From Hyphomicrobiales bacterium (GTDB taxonomy: Bacteria > Pseudomonadota > Alphaproteobacteria > Rhizobiales > Methyloligellaceae), in the NCBI GenBank assembly GCA_028280515.1, contig JANQLP010000253.1:1-64000 (forward strand): a stretch of DNA of 64,000 bases, given 5' to 3'. Every line of letters starts with the position of its first letter. Within the stretch, counting starts at the first letter, position 1. Both the position numbers and the translations under genes were made by a program. Under the pieces are notes generated by a model. That model searched no databases. It was given only the letters and a program-made list of their open reading frames with translations, and was not told the origin of the DNA. Of the stretch, positions 8,134 to 17,120 are shown in pieces.

Positions 8134-8940
8134 ATGGATCGGTATCTGGAAGGAAAGACCGCGCTCGTTACAGGATCTGTGCAGGGAATTGGCCTCGCCA
8201 TCGCCAAAGAACTGGCAACGCTCGGTGCGCGGATCGCGGTACACGGCCTGGCCAATGCGGAGACGCTGGCAGAAGCCGAAGCGGTGATCACGGACGCGGG
8301 TGCGCCGGAATGCCGGACCTTCGATGCCGACTTGCGCGATATCGCTGCTATCGAAGCCATGATGGGAGCGATCGCGGAGTGGCGCGGGCCCGACATCCTT
8401 GTCAACAATGCCGGAATCCAGCAGACGGTGAGCTTCGCGGAAGCCACTGTTGAGATCTGGGACGCGATCATCGCCGTCAATCTTTCCGGTGCCTTCCATA
8501 CCATGCGCCAGGCGCTTCCTGGTATGGGCGGACGTGGCTATGGCCGCGTGATCAACATTGCTTCGGTGCACGGGCTGGTCGCCTCCGTCAACAAGTCACC
8601 CTATGTGGCCGCCAAGTTCGGCCTTGTCGGCATGAGCAAGGTCGCGGCGCTGGAATATGCCGCGCAAGGTTCGCGTGAAACTGGCGGCGTGACGGTGAAT
8701 TGCATCTGCCCCGGCTGGACCGAAACGGCCATCATCGAGCCCCAGATCGTGGACCGCGCGGGGGAAAGTGGTGGCGACCGTGAGGCCGGTATCGCCAGCC
8801 TGCTGTCGGAAAAGCAGCCGAGCCTGCGCACGTCCGATCCGGCCGAAATCGGTATGCTGGCCGGGTGGTTGTGCCACCCGCGCGCGCACAACATCAACGG
8901 CGCAGCCATCCCCGTCGATGGGGCCTGGACGGCGCAGTAA
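8134..8940 (+). CDS. bdhA: 3-hydroxybutyrate dehydrogenase, SDR family
   Basis: A 268-residue short-chain dehydrogenase that oxidises D-3-hydroxybutyrate to acetoacetate with NAD, in polyhydroxybutyrate and ketone-body use. The cofactor motif is TGSVQGIG (about residues 14-21), then NNAG, catalytic Ser in NIASVHG and YVAAK. The sequences WDAIIAVNLSGAFHTMRQAL, CICPGWTET and EKQPSL are hallmarks of the bacterial hydroxybutyrate dehydrogenase subfamily. The start at 8134 follows GAGGGGAG; an upstream GTG at 8119 is less likely. It probably forms an operon with the CBS-domain gene. Confidence 0.85.
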   Translation: MDRYLEGKTALVTGSVQGIGLAIAKELATLGARIAVHGLANAETLAEAEAVITDAGAPECRTFDADLRDIAAIEAMMGAIAEWRGPDILVNNAGIQQTVSFAEATVEIWDAIIAVNLSGAFHTMRQALPGMGGRGYGRVINIASVHGLVASVNKSPYVAAKFGLVGMSKVAALEYAAQGSRETGGVTVNCICPGWTETAIIEPQIVDRAGESGGDREAGIASLLSEKQPSLRTSDPAEIGMLAGWLCHPRAHNINGAAIPVDGAWTAQ

Positions 8941-8958
8941 ACGGGCACGCTTGCCCGT
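8941..8958. terminator. hairpin between convergent genes
   Basis: A perfect 7-bp stem, ACGGGCA/TGCCCGT, with the loop CGCT, directly after the stop of the dehydrogenase gene and before the convergent membrane-protein gene. No strong T tract follows on the plus strand, so termination is a guess from position. Confidence 0.45.
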
Positions 8959-8988
8959 ACGATTTCGACGAGGGAGTTGGGGACGCAT

Positions 8989-9459
8989 TCAGTCGCCGGC
9001 GAAAGCGATCAGGCGACCGCAGGCCAGCGCTCCGAGCCAACAGGCGGTCGAAAACGTTCCGTGCCAGGCGAGTTTGATGGCAGGCGCCCCCTCCAGCCTT
9101 GGTCCGTAAACACGGTGCAGGGAAAACGCGGACAGAATGGCCAGCGAGATCAAAACGAGCTTGGCCTGAAGTAAGGTGACGTTCGCATATTCCTGCGCCC
9201 GCACCGAGAACAGCATCAATCCGGTAAAAACGGCGATGAGCAAACCCGACGCCGCCATCGGCGCCAGCACTCGTACAAGTGCCGCCCGGTCCGTTTCGCG
9301 CCACAGGCCGACAAACTTCAGATTCAGGGGGAAAACGGCGCCCACGAGCAGGGCGATGCCGAAAATGTGGGTTGCACTGATTGCCGCATAACCCCAGCGC
9401 GAAACGCGCAGATACTGCGCAAATGCACTGGTCTCGAGGGCGGCAAGGAAGGCGTCCAT
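8989..9459 (-). CDS. four-helix membrane protein, DUF6644-like
   Basis: A 156-residue integral membrane protein with about four helices (around residues 20-45, 58-80, 90-110 and 125-150). It has SRWGYAAISATHIFGIALLVG and FTGLMLFSVRA, a pattern I associate with the DUF6644 group of alphaproteobacterial membrane proteins (Copper-resistance CopD-like topology). The start at 9459 has GAGG six bases upstream. Just before it is a 28-codon signal-peptide ORF (9474-9560), which may be the remnant of a periplasmic partner gene. The function is unknown. Confidence 0.7.
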   Translation of the reverse strand: MDAFLAALETSAFAQYLRVSRWGYAAISATHIFGIALLVGAVFPLNLKFVGLWRETDRAALVRVLAPMAASGLLIAVFTGLMLFSVRAQEYANVTLLQAKLVLISLAILSAFSLHRVYGPRLEGAPAIKLAWHGTFSTACWLGALACGRLIAFAGD

Positions 9460-9473
9460 AACCTCACTTGCAT

Positions 9474-9560
9474 TCAGGATAATGCACGTACTCCCGGTGC
9501 CATACTGCCCGGAAGGACGAGGCTCAGCGCGAAGATGCGTGCGAGCAATAGTCGTTTCAT
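9474..9560 (-). pseudogene. orphan signal-peptide ORF, probable gene remnant
   Basis: A 28-codon frame reading MKRLLLARIFALSLVLPGSM and then APGVRALS before TGA. It is a complete Sec signal peptide with almost no mature protein behind it, and has its own GGAGAGA ribosome binding site seven bases upstream. The stop lies 14 bases before the start of the membrane-protein gene. It may be what is left after deletion of a secreted protein, or a short leader whose translation feeds the next gene. Confidence 0.5.
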
Positions 9561-9684
9561 GTGATCTCTCCACGGCGCTTTTTGCAGCACCTCACCTTGG
9601 TGGATTAAAGCACAAAATGCTCCGGTTCTCAGGCAACAAACTTCGTGCGGGTCGCACGTTCACTTCCGCGTGGCCAATTGGGCG

Positions 9685-12072
9685 CTACGCAGCCTGAACG
9701 CTTCTCAGTGTCGTGGAGGCCGGACCGGCGATGGGCAAGCGCACGGTGAATGTGCTGCCGGTTCCGCGCGCGCTTCTCACGTCGACACTGCCCTGGTGCA
9801 TCTCGACAAGTGTCTTGACGAGGTTCAGTCCGATGCCGGTTCCGGCAATGCCGGTTGACGACTTGGCGCGGAAGAACTTCGAGAACATGTTCGGCAGATC
9901 CTCTGCATCGATTCCAAGGCCGTAGTCACGCACCAAGATCACCACGTAACCGTCTTCCGCCCGGCCGTTAACGTCAATTTGCCGGCTTTCCGGGGAATAT
10001 TTTACAGCGTTGGAGAGCAGGTTGGTGAAGACCTGCTCGAGGGCGGCGGTGTCCGCCTGAATGGACGCAGGCATGTCTCTCAGATCCGGCGTGATGGTAT
10101 GGCTTGCGCTGACTTCCTGCTGACGTGCGCACGTCTCCAAAACCAACAGCGCCACATCGCAGGGACCGATCTCAAAGGCCAATTTGCCTTCTTCCATTCG
10201 TGCCGCGGACAATGTGCTCTCCATCAACGTCGCCATACGCTGAACGGCCGTTCGGATCTTCTCAACGCGGGCGATAGCATCTTCCGGTTCGAGCTTGTTG
10301 TTTTGAGCCTGTTTTTTCAGCCGTTGGGCTGTGGCGTCGATGATCGCCAATGGCGTACGGAATTCGTGGCTCGCAGTCGCGATAAACTGGCGTTGCTGGT
10401 CGCGCAGTTCCATTTCTTTCTGCAGAGCACTGGACAGTTCATCCGCGCGCTGCCGCAGCTCATTGGTGGCCTCATCGACCAGCGCCTGAAGCTGGTCCCT
10501 GTGCCGGATGAGTTCGGCTTCCGCTTCCACCTTGTCCGTGCAGTCCGTTCCCGTCCCCCGGTACCCCTTGAAACTCCCGTCGGGTCCGAACACAGGACGT
10601 CCGCTGATCGACCAATAGTGAATGCGGCCTGCCTCATCCTCGGTCTTCGACATGAAGTCGCGGAACGGACGGTGCGCCACAAGATCGGCCAAATGGTCGG
10701 TCCACTCCCTATCGGTATTCGTTGCGATTTCCTGGCTCGTCTTACCGAGGAACCGTTGTTTGGGTTGGCCCGTAATCTGCGTGAAGCGGTCCGAGAGGTA
10801 ACTGTAACGAAAGCTCTCGTCGCATTCCCAGATCCAATCTGACGAAACTTCGGCGATGTCCTTGAAGCGCTTTTCGCTTTCGCGCAGCGCCGCGTCCGTC
10901 CGCTTGCGCTCCGTAATGTCCTCATAGACAACGAACAACCGCGGTTCGCCGCCAATGTGCACATACACAGCGGACACCTGTATCGCGACGTCTTCTCCTG
11001 ACTTGGTCTGGAACGTTGTTTCGAGTGACGTGACCCTGCCGTTCTTCTCAAGCATTTCCACAAAGTTCACACGTTCTTCGGGATGCTTCCAAATGCCGAG
11101 CTCAACGGCCGAGTTCGCAAGCGCTTCCTCACGCGTGTAACCGACCAGTTTCATCCAGCCTTCGTTAACGTCATAGTGACGGCCGTCCTCCGGCGCTGCG
11201 ATCGCACAAGCCATGGGCCCGTCCTTAAAGACCCGGGAAAACAGTTCTTCGCTTTGGCGGCGCGCCTCTTCCGCGAGCTTCCGCTTCGTGACATCGACCA
11301 CCGCGCACTGTGCCGCAGGGGCGCCATTCCAATCCACGATCCTGACACGATATTCCGCCCAGATGATCGAGCCGTCCTTCTTGACGCCTTTGGTGATGAA
11401 GTACTCCGGCGCATCCTCACCGTTCTGGCGGGCGGTTTTGTAGGCCCAGAGACGCTCATGTTCCTCCGGCGCCATGAGCGCGCTGACATCACCGACCTTT
11501 AAAAGCTCCTCCGGACTGTCATAACCGAAGATCTCCGCCGCCGTCCTGTTGACGAACAACAGTTTCCAGTCGCGATGGATGTAAAGTCCCTGCAGGGAGC
11601 CATCCACGAGGTTACGAAACTGCCTCTCACTTTCCGTCAGACGCCTGGATGTGACCGTTCGGGCGGTTACATCGAAGGCCGCGTTTACAAGCCGGTCCGG
11701 AGAAGTATCGCCGGGAATGGCAGGCAAAACGGGTTCGACGATCCAGCGGTAACCACCGCGCGGATCCTCGATCCGGAAGACGGTCTCGTAGGGCTCGTGA
11801 CCCGTCTGAAAATCTTTACGCAGTTGCAACAGAACGTCGCGATCGTCTGGATGGCAGCGCAGAAGAAACGTCCGAAAAGCCGCGTCGTCTCCAAGGCATT
11901 CGTGGCGATGCCCATTAGGAAAGAGCAGTCGACCGGAAGCATCCCGCGTCCACAGCAGTTTTGACGCCCGTACGGATGAACGGGGAATATCGTCTTCCGG
12001 TTGCTTCATCGCTTCGATATTGCCTGCGGGATCGACAGTGCGATCTTTTTTTACCGCTCTCGGGCGATACAT
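9685..12072 (-). CDS. multi-PAS sensor histidine kinase
   Basis: A 795-residue soluble kinase without membrane helices. Four PAS/PAC modules occupy about residues 35-140, 145-265, 270-390 and 400-520, several ending in the PAC-type DITERK/DVTKRK motif. A coiled coil (520-560) leads to a HisKA domain with the phosphoacceptor His569 in ATASHEFRTP, and the HATPase domain has the N box (EQVFTNLLSNAVKYSP, 679-694), G1 (RDYGLGI) and G2 (GTGIGL). No response regulator gene is adjacent. The kinase core is strongly similar to that of the product of 14832-16124. The alternative start MKQPEDD is 21 codons in. Confidence 0.9.
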   Translation of the reverse strand: MYRPRAVKKDRTVDPAGNIEAMKQPEDDIPRSSVRASKLLWTRDASGRLLFPNGHRHECLGDDAAFRTFLLRCHPDDRDVLLQLRKDFQTGHEPYETVFRIEDPRGGYRWIVEPVLPAIPGDTSPDRLVNAAFDVTARTVTSRRLTESERQFRNLVDGSLQGLYIHRDWKLLFVNRTAAEIFGYDSPEELLKVGDVSALMAPEEHERLWAYKTARQNGEDAPEYFITKGVKKDGSIIWAEYRVRIVDWNGAPAAQCAVVDVTKRKLAEEARRQSEELFSRVFKDGPMACAIAAPEDGRHYDVNEGWMKLVGYTREEALANSAVELGIWKHPEERVNFVEMLEKNGRVTSLETTFQTKSGEDVAIQVSAVYVHIGGEPRLFVVYEDITERKRTDAALRESEKRFKDIAEVSSDWIWECDESFRYSYLSDRFTQITGQPKQRFLGKTSQEIATNTDREWTDHLADLVAHRPFRDFMSKTEDEAGRIHYWSISGRPVFGPDGSFKGYRGTGTDCTDKVEAEAELIRHRDQLQALVDEATNELRQRADELSSALQKEMELRDQQRQFIATASHEFRTPLAIIDATAQRLKKQAQNNKLEPEDAIARVEKIRTAVQRMATLMESTLSAARMEEGKLAFEIGPCDVALLVLETCARQQEVSASHTITPDLRDMPASIQADTAALEQVFTNLLSNAVKYSPESRQIDVNGRAEDGYVVILVRDYGLGIDAEDLPNMFSKFFRAKSSTGIAGTGIGLNLVKTLVEMHQGSVDVRSARGTGSTFTVRLPIAGPASTTLRSVQAA

Positions 12073-12312
12073 GCGGATCGCCCCTGCCGGATTATGGTCG
12101 TTGAAATCCTAACTTCACGATAACCGCATAACGTGTGCGTTAACCTTTAGGTACAACTCCCCACGAACGCGTTTTCGGCACCAATTGCCGGGCATCAGGC
12201 AGCAGCCGTCCGCATCACATTATGTGCCGTGTTTTTCCAAAAGAATGCCGGCAACGCCCAAAATCTGCGGTGCGGCAGACATGAGAGTAAAATCCGAGGT
12301 TTTCGCCCTCGC

Positions 12313-13545
12313 TCAGGCCCGGTCGAGGGTTGCCATCAGGCGCTTGTAACGTGGTGACGTCCGCAGCGGCTCCAGTGTCGGGTCGGCGCGCAGCCAGTCC
12401 GCATGGCGAAAACCCCGGTCGACAACTTGCTCCAACCGGTCAAGGGCGGCGTTGATATCTCCGAGTGCGGCGCATGCGGCAACGCCGTAATAGAGCACCG
12501 CATCTCCCGTATCTTGTTGTGCGGCAATGTTCCGGTGGGCTTCCTCGTGGCGCCCGACCAAAGCAAGAAAAAGACTGAGTGCACTTTTGGCACGGCTGCC
12601 CGCTGCACCTGAAGCAAGCTGAATACGCAAACGGGCGAGGCCTGTCACCGCTGCCGTCCGGGCCCGCTCCGTATCACCAAGCGCGGACCATGACGACGCC
12701 GCCAGAAACAGCGGCCGGTAATCGTCCGGCCTCAGATTTGCGGCGCATTCGGCCATCCGACCGGCACGGGCCAAGTCGCGAAATGAGAACAGGGACCGGG
12801 CGTAGTGATAATGTGCCTGAAAATCCTGCGGGTCGCGCAAGATCGCCTGTTGGAATGCGCCAGCCGCTTCGGCCTCACGGCCAAGTGCTGTCAGCACCAC
12901 GCCTCGGGCGATATGCCCGCAGGCGAGATCGGGCCGCAATCCGGCCGCGCGGTCGGCGTTGTGGAGCGCGTCTTCCAGTTCATGCCGGTCGCCCTTGCAA
13001 TAGAGCTCGCGCATCGCGGCCAAGGCCGCATGTTCTGACAGAATAGGTGCGAAGCCTGGTGCCCGGGCTGCTGCCGTTCCGCAGAGTTCGACCGCCTCGG
13101 GCAATGCGCGTTCCCCTTCGCGCTCGCACAAATGGCGCGCTTCGCAGTAATCAAGGTAGGCATCGAGATCGAACTGGGCATCGTGCTCCATGGCGGATGG
13201 CGGCTCCTCGTCCGAGGCCACACGAACCGGTCCGCGCAAACGATATCCGGCACCGTGCACTGTCTCCAGCAGCACCCGTGCGCCACTGTCGCCGAGAGCA
13301 CGGCGAATTTCCGCTACCGAATGGGTCAGCGCCTCTTCACAGATGTCGGTATCGGGCCAGACGCGATCAAGCAGTTCAGCCCGAGTGACGAGATATCCGT
13401 CGGCCTCTGCAAGTGTGGTAAGCACGGCTGCAGCTTTCGGCGTCAGCCGTCTTGACCGGATACCATCACTGAGGTCGCGGGCCATCGTATCAAAACGCCA
13501 GCAACCGATTTCGAAGATGGTCGGATGGGGCGTGTCTTCGCGCAT
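12313..13545 (-). CDS. winged-helix regulator with TPR-like sensory region
   Basis: A 410-residue protein. Residues about 10-105 form an OmpR/CadC-type DNA-binding winged helix (RRLTPKAAAVLTTLAEADGYLVTRAELLDRVW and VAEIRRALGD...VHGAGYRL). The remaining 300 residues are alanine-rich helical repeats of TPR type (GHIARGVVLTALGREAEAAGAFQQAI). There is no receiver domain and no membrane helix, so it probably senses through the repeats. The start at 13545 has GGAG six bases upstream; a GTG at 13572 is weaker. It is divergent from the exported rhodanese gene 269 bases away, which is a plausible target. Confidence 0.85.
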   Translation of the reverse strand: MREDTPHPTIFEIGCWRFDTMARDLSDGIRSRRLTPKAAAVLTTLAEADGYLVTRAELLDRVWPDTDICEEALTHSVAEIRRALGDSGARVLLETVHGAGYRLRGPVRVASDEEPPSAMEHDAQFDLDAYLDYCEARHLCEREGERALPEAVELCGTAAARAPGFAPILSEHAALAAMRELYCKGDRHELEDALHNADRAAGLRPDLACGHIARGVVLTALGREAEAAGAFQQAILRDPQDFQAHYHYARSLFSFRDLARAGRMAECAANLRPDDYRPLFLAASSWSALGDTERARTAAVTGLARLRIQLASGAAGSRAKSALSLFLALVGRHEEAHRNIAAQQDTGDAVLYYGVAACAALGDINAALDRLEQVVDRGFRHADWLRADPTLEPLRTSPRYKRLMATLDRA

Positions 13546-13814
13546 CGCGTTCTCCAAAGGACACTCTTTCACAAAGCAACGGTATGCCGGCGTGTTCGCC
13601 CGTGGACGGTCCTGGCTATACGGCGCGATACCCTATAGCGAGGCCCCCCGCCTTTAACATCAATTCTTCGAGATTTTCCGTCGATTTCCTTCAGGAATCG
13701 AAATCCAGGGCGCTGCTAGTTTCCGCGCCACGCCGTCCGCGACTGGCGTTCGCAACAGGCAAGCGGCCCGGAACGCGGCAAAGAGCGTAATTCAATCCAC
13801 AGGAGAACTCGTAC

Positions 13815-14705
13815 ATGGAACACTTTCCCAAGACACTTCGCGCGATTCCATTCGCGCTCGCGCTTTTATTCGCGCTCGTGCTCGCCGTGTTTGCGCACGG
13901 TGCCGCGTTTGCGGGCGGCTATAGCAATGCCGGATTGCTGATGGACACGGAGCAGTTGGCCAAGCGGATTGACGACGAAAACCTGCGGGTCATCGATGTG
14001 CGGCCCGCAAAGGCATACGCCAAGGGCCATATTCCGGGCGCTGTTCACCTGGGTGCCGACGATGTCATCGATCCCGACAGCCATGTAAGCGGGCATCTTC
14101 TGCCGAATTCCGTGTTGGCGGAGAAACTGGGCAAGCTCGGGATCGACCGGGACACCGAGGTCGTGCTCTATGACGATAAGGGCGGTTTCCATGCCGCGCG
14201 CCTGTTCTGGATGCTCGAGTATTTCGGGCATCGCAAGGCGGCAATCCTGAACGGTGGCATTCCGAAATGGGTCAAGGAAAACCGCAGTCTGAGTACCGAG
14301 GCACCTCAGGTGAAAGCGAAGTCATTCGCACTCAATCTGACGCCGCGCCGAGCCGCCAATGCGGACTGGCTGCTCGATCATCAGGAAGATCAGTCTTCCG
14401 TGCTGATCGATGTACGCCCGGTGAAGCTGCACAAGGAAGGTCATATTCCCTGGGCGCTTTCCATTCCCTGGAAACAAAACCTCACGGCGGACGCCACGAT
14501 GAAGCCGGCCAGGGAGCTGCTGGCGCACTTCGCGGCACGCGGCGTAACGCCAGACAAGAACGTTGCCGTGCACTGCCAGGACGGCAAGGCGGCCGCGCAC
14601 TCCTATTTCACGCTGCGTTTGCTCGGATTCCCGCGCGTGCGCAGCTACGACCGGTCATGGGCTGAATGGGGTGCGGCCGACGATTTGCCGAAGGCCAAAG
14701 GTTAG
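13815..14705 (+). CDS. exported double-rhodanese sulfurtransferase
   Basis: A 296-residue protein with a signal peptide (core about residues 12-30, cleavage near AAFAGG) and two rhodanese domains. The N-terminal domain (about 45-160) has RVIDVRPAKAYAKGHIPGA but lacks the catalytic cysteine, as is usual (YDDKGGFHAARLFW). The C-terminal domain (about 175-290) carries VLIDVRPVKLHKEGHIPWA and the catalytic loop HCQDGKAAAH. It would move sulfane sulfur from thiosulfate or a persulfide in the periplasm. The 5' side has ACAGGAG before the ATG. Confidence 0.9.
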   Translation: MEHFPKTLRAIPFALALLFALVLAVFAHGAAFAGGYSNAGLLMDTEQLAKRIDDENLRVIDVRPAKAYAKGHIPGAVHLGADDVIDPDSHVSGHLLPNSVLAEKLGKLGIDRDTEVVLYDDKGGFHAARLFWMLEYFGHRKAAILNGGIPKWVKENRSLSTEAPQVKAKSFALNLTPRRAANADWLLDHQEDQSSVLIDVRPVKLHKEGHIPWALSIPWKQNLTADATMKPARELLAHFAARGVTPDKNVAVHCQDGKAAAHSYFTLRLLGFPRVRSYDRSWAEWGAADDLPKAKG

Positions 14706-14739
14706 GCGGGTTGCGCCTGCTGTTTTCTTCCACATGCAA

Positions 14740-14772
14740 ACCCGGTCGTGGCATCTGCGGCCGGGTCATTTT
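14740..14772 (+). terminator. rho-independent terminator after the rhodanese gene
   Basis: A 10-bp stem ACCCGGTCGT/GCGGCCGGGT (with two G-T pairs), the loop GGCATCT, and CATTTTTC straight after it. It begins 35 bases past the stop codon of the rhodanese gene and so ends that transcript before the convergent kinase gene. Confidence 0.8.
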
Positions 14773-14831
14773 TCAATCGCCCGTTGGCGGATCCATAAAC
14801 AATGCTGTCATGGACGAACGCCATCTGTTCA

Positions 14832-16124
14832 TCAGGCGGCTTCCATCGATGAAGCGGGTTTCGGCTGCTTGGGCCCGGCAATCGGCAGGGAAACGGTGAA
14901 CGTCGTACCTTTGCCCTTCGTGCTCTTGACCGCCACCGAACCATCATGCATTTCGACCAGCATCTTCACCAGATTGAGGCCGATGCCTGTTCCGGCAATT
15001 CCCGCAGATGTTTTGGCGCGAAAGAAGCGGTTGAACATGTGGGGAAGGTCGTCCTCGTCGATGCCGAGGCCCTGGTCGGCAACTTCAATGAGAACGTCGT
15101 CGCCACGACGAGACACAGTCACCCGGACATCCGGCGCATCGGGCGCGTACTTGATCGCGTTCGAGAGCAGGTTGGTGAGAATTTGCTCTATCGCACTCGC
15201 ATCCGCCGAAATGGTATCCGGGAGATCACACGCTTCGCATGAAATGGTATGGGTGTCCGTGATGTCCTGTTGTCTGGCACACAATTCGTGCACCAACGCG
15301 CCGATCTCACATGGTGCAATCTCCACCGCGATCTTGCCTTCCTCCATGCGCGCAACAGTGAGCGTGCTGTCCATCAGCCTGGTCATGCGGGCGACGGCCT
15401 TGCGGATCTTCTCAATCCTTTTCAGGGCCGCGTCCGTCGTCAGCTCGTCAACGCGTTTCTTCAGGCGCTGCGCTGAAGAGTCGATGATCGCCAGCGGAGT
15501 CCGGAACTCATGGCTCGCCATCGAGACGAACTGGCGCTGCTGCTCGTTCAGTTCCTTTTCTTTGGCGAGCGCGGACTCAAGCTGGTGTGCCTTGTTCCGC
15601 AAGTCGGCGGTAGCCTGCTCCACGCGCTGCTGCAGAAGGTCGCGGTGCTCGATCAGCAGCTTCTCACTCGCAACCTGCTTCTCGTAGGAAATCTCAAGCA
15701 ACCCGTAAACCGAGATGAACCCGTGATACCTCAGACCGTCGGTGATAATGACGCCTTCGAACCCGCTGTCGATGCTGGTGTTGTCGAGCACAAGTTCCGT
15801 CAGCTCATCGAATTCGACAATCGGGCAGCTTCGCAGGAAGTGGGATATGGTCTTCGGGTAAGACGTGTTCTGCAGCAGCTCACGCCCGAAAGGTGAGTAA
15901 TTGTATTCCTTGAAGTCGCTCTCAACGATGATGCCCGCAGGGTGGTGCAGATCGTTCACAACGGGCAGGACCGATTGATCCTTGTTCGTGCGGAAGATCT
16001 CGAACACGTTTTCCAGGCTGGCGGAAAGAGATACGACCGGAAGAGACTGGACCCTCTCAAGGGCGATCCGTTGAGCGGAATCCGGGCAACAGCGATGATC
16101 GCGACTGGTCCTGTCAGGTGACAT
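14832..16124 (-). CDS. histidine kinase with N-terminal CBS-like sensor
   Basis: A 430-residue soluble kinase. The first 150 residues look like a divergent CBS pair (LERVQSLPVVSLSASLENVFEIF...SVLPVVNDLHHPAGIIVESDF, later GFEGVIITDGLRYHGFISVYGLL), then a coiled coil, a HisKA domain with His205 in SMASHEFRTP, and a HATPase domain with NLLSNAIKYAP, DQGLGID and GTGIGL. The catalytic half is a close paralogue of the kinase at 9685-12072, including QRQF and LAIID..AQRLKK. I chose the ATG at 16124; a start at 16208 would sit inside a perfect palindrome that is more likely an operator. No receiver partner is adjacent. Confidence 0.85.
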   Translation of the reverse strand: MSPDRTSRDHRCCPDSAQRIALERVQSLPVVSLSASLENVFEIFRTNKDQSVLPVVNDLHHPAGIIVESDFKEYNYSPFGRELLQNTSYPKTISHFLRSCPIVEFDELTELVLDNTSIDSGFEGVIITDGLRYHGFISVYGLLEISYEKQVASEKLLIEHRDLLQQRVEQATADLRNKAHQLESALAKEKELNEQQRQFVSMASHEFRTPLAIIDSSAQRLKKRVDELTTDAALKRIEKIRKAVARMTRLMDSTLTVARMEEGKIAVEIAPCEIGALVHELCARQQDITDTHTISCEACDLPDTISADASAIEQILTNLLSNAIKYAPDAPDVRVTVSRRGDDVLIEVADQGLGIDEDDLPHMFNRFFRAKTSAGIAGTGIGLNLVKMLVEMHDGSVAVKSTKGKGTTFTVSLPIAGPKQPKPASSMEAA

Positions 16125-16200
16125 GGCGGCCCCCAGAACGATTTTTTTTATCTCGCTACCCCTTACCCAACAGACGACAAGATTCGGTAAACGGCACGGC

Positions 16201-16216
16201 CCTGACATATGTCAGG
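16201..16216. promoter_or_regulatory. perfect 16-bp palindrome upstream of the kinase gene
   Basis: CCTGACATATGTCAGG is fully self-complementary. It lies 77-92 bases upstream of the chosen kinase start and 49-64 bases after the stop of the gene at 16265, so it is intergenic. The size and symmetry suit a dimeric regulator. The binding protein is unknown; the nearby winged-helix regulator is one candidate. Confidence 0.5.
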
Positions 16217-16264
16217 ATATATGCGGCCGGATGCCGCATGGTGATGCGGTGTTCAACGCAATGA

Positions 16265-17107
16265 TCAGAGCCTTGACAGTCCCCAGCCTGCCGCGACGAT
16301 GAGCGTCAGGATCAACAGGATCGGAACCAGCGGGTGGATGTTGTTGAGCAATCGCATGACATTGCAGACGTAGCCTACGATGTGCTGTAGCGGAGTCTTC
16401 GGGCTCTTGGAGTACTCCATTGCCGCCTTGACCACATAGAACACCGCCGTATTGGCGCCGAGCAATGCCTTCGTGATCCAGACCGCATTCCGGGGTGCTG
16501 CGAGATAGTTGCACTTCAGCAGGATGCGCTGCTGATCTTCCGGATTGTACTCGCCCTCGACCCAGTGCAGCTCCTTGTGGAAGTCGAGCAGGCCAAAGTC
16601 GTAGGTTTCGAACGCCTTCTCGACTCCGCTGTCGCCGAACACCACCTTGTAGGTCGCATCCGACTGCAGGTAGATCAACGACCGCACCACCGCACCGATG
16701 GGCATGAAGCGCAGATTGCCGTCATAGTGCTTGGCGAACAGGCCGTGGTCACCACCGAAATCCCGATTGTAATGCGACAGGTACAGCTCGTCCGTGTGCT
16801 TCATCGGCGTGATGACGGATCCTTCCGGAAACTGCTCGGCAATCGCCGACATGATCACATCGGCGTCACGCAGGCGGTCGATCTTGGCGGCGATGTCTTC
16901 CGGCAATTTGCGGACGTAAACGTGCATTGACGAGCGCGCCTTCAGCTCATCGCGATAGGCATCCTCCACCCATCGCGCCAATTCGTCCATGAGGGCGCGT
17001 TGGTCGCGGTTCTCAAACCGGCCGATGCGCGCTGAAAACATGCGCTTGCGCGGCCGGGATTGTCCCTGGCCGACGTCAATGGCGGCGCCCTGGGTCTGCT
17101 CGCTCAT
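16265..17107 (-). CDS. membrane-anchored protein with possible 2-oxoglutarate oxygenase fold
   Basis: A 280-residue protein. The start at 17107 has AAGGAG upstream. The soluble part has HYNRDFGGDHGLFAKHYDG near residues 115-133, SLIYLQSDATY at about 145 and a late DFHKELHWVEG followed by QQRILLKCNYL. The order (H-x-D, then a YL-N/Q strand, then H and R-x-x-L) resembles prolyl-4-hydroxylase-type Fe(II)/2-oxoglutarate enzymes, but this is inference. The C-terminus has a helix pair, the clearest being HPLVPILLILTLIVAAGWGL. It follows the PEMT-like methyltransferase gene by 13 bases, so they are cotranscribed. Confidence 0.75.
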   Translation of the reverse strand: MSEQTQGAAIDVGQGQSRPRKRMFSARIGRFENRDQRALMDELARWVEDAYRDELKARSSMHVYVRKLPEDIAAKIDRLRDADVIMSAIAEQFPEGSVITPMKHTDELYLSHYNRDFGGDHGLFAKHYDGNLRFMPIGAVVRSLIYLQSDATYKVVFGDSGVEKAFETYDFGLLDFHKELHWVEGEYNPEDQQRILLKCNYLAAPRNAVWITKALLGANTAVFYVVKAAMEYSKSPKTPLQHIVGYVCNVMRLLNNIHPLVPILLILTLIVAAGWGLSRL

Positions 17108-17120
17108 GATGGCCTCTCCT

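Noticed and set aside
10317..11492. Long open frames antisense or out of phase with the kinase gene
   Set aside because: They are shadows of the GC-rich kinase coding sequence; the kinase frame has clear PAS, HisKA and HATPase motifs.
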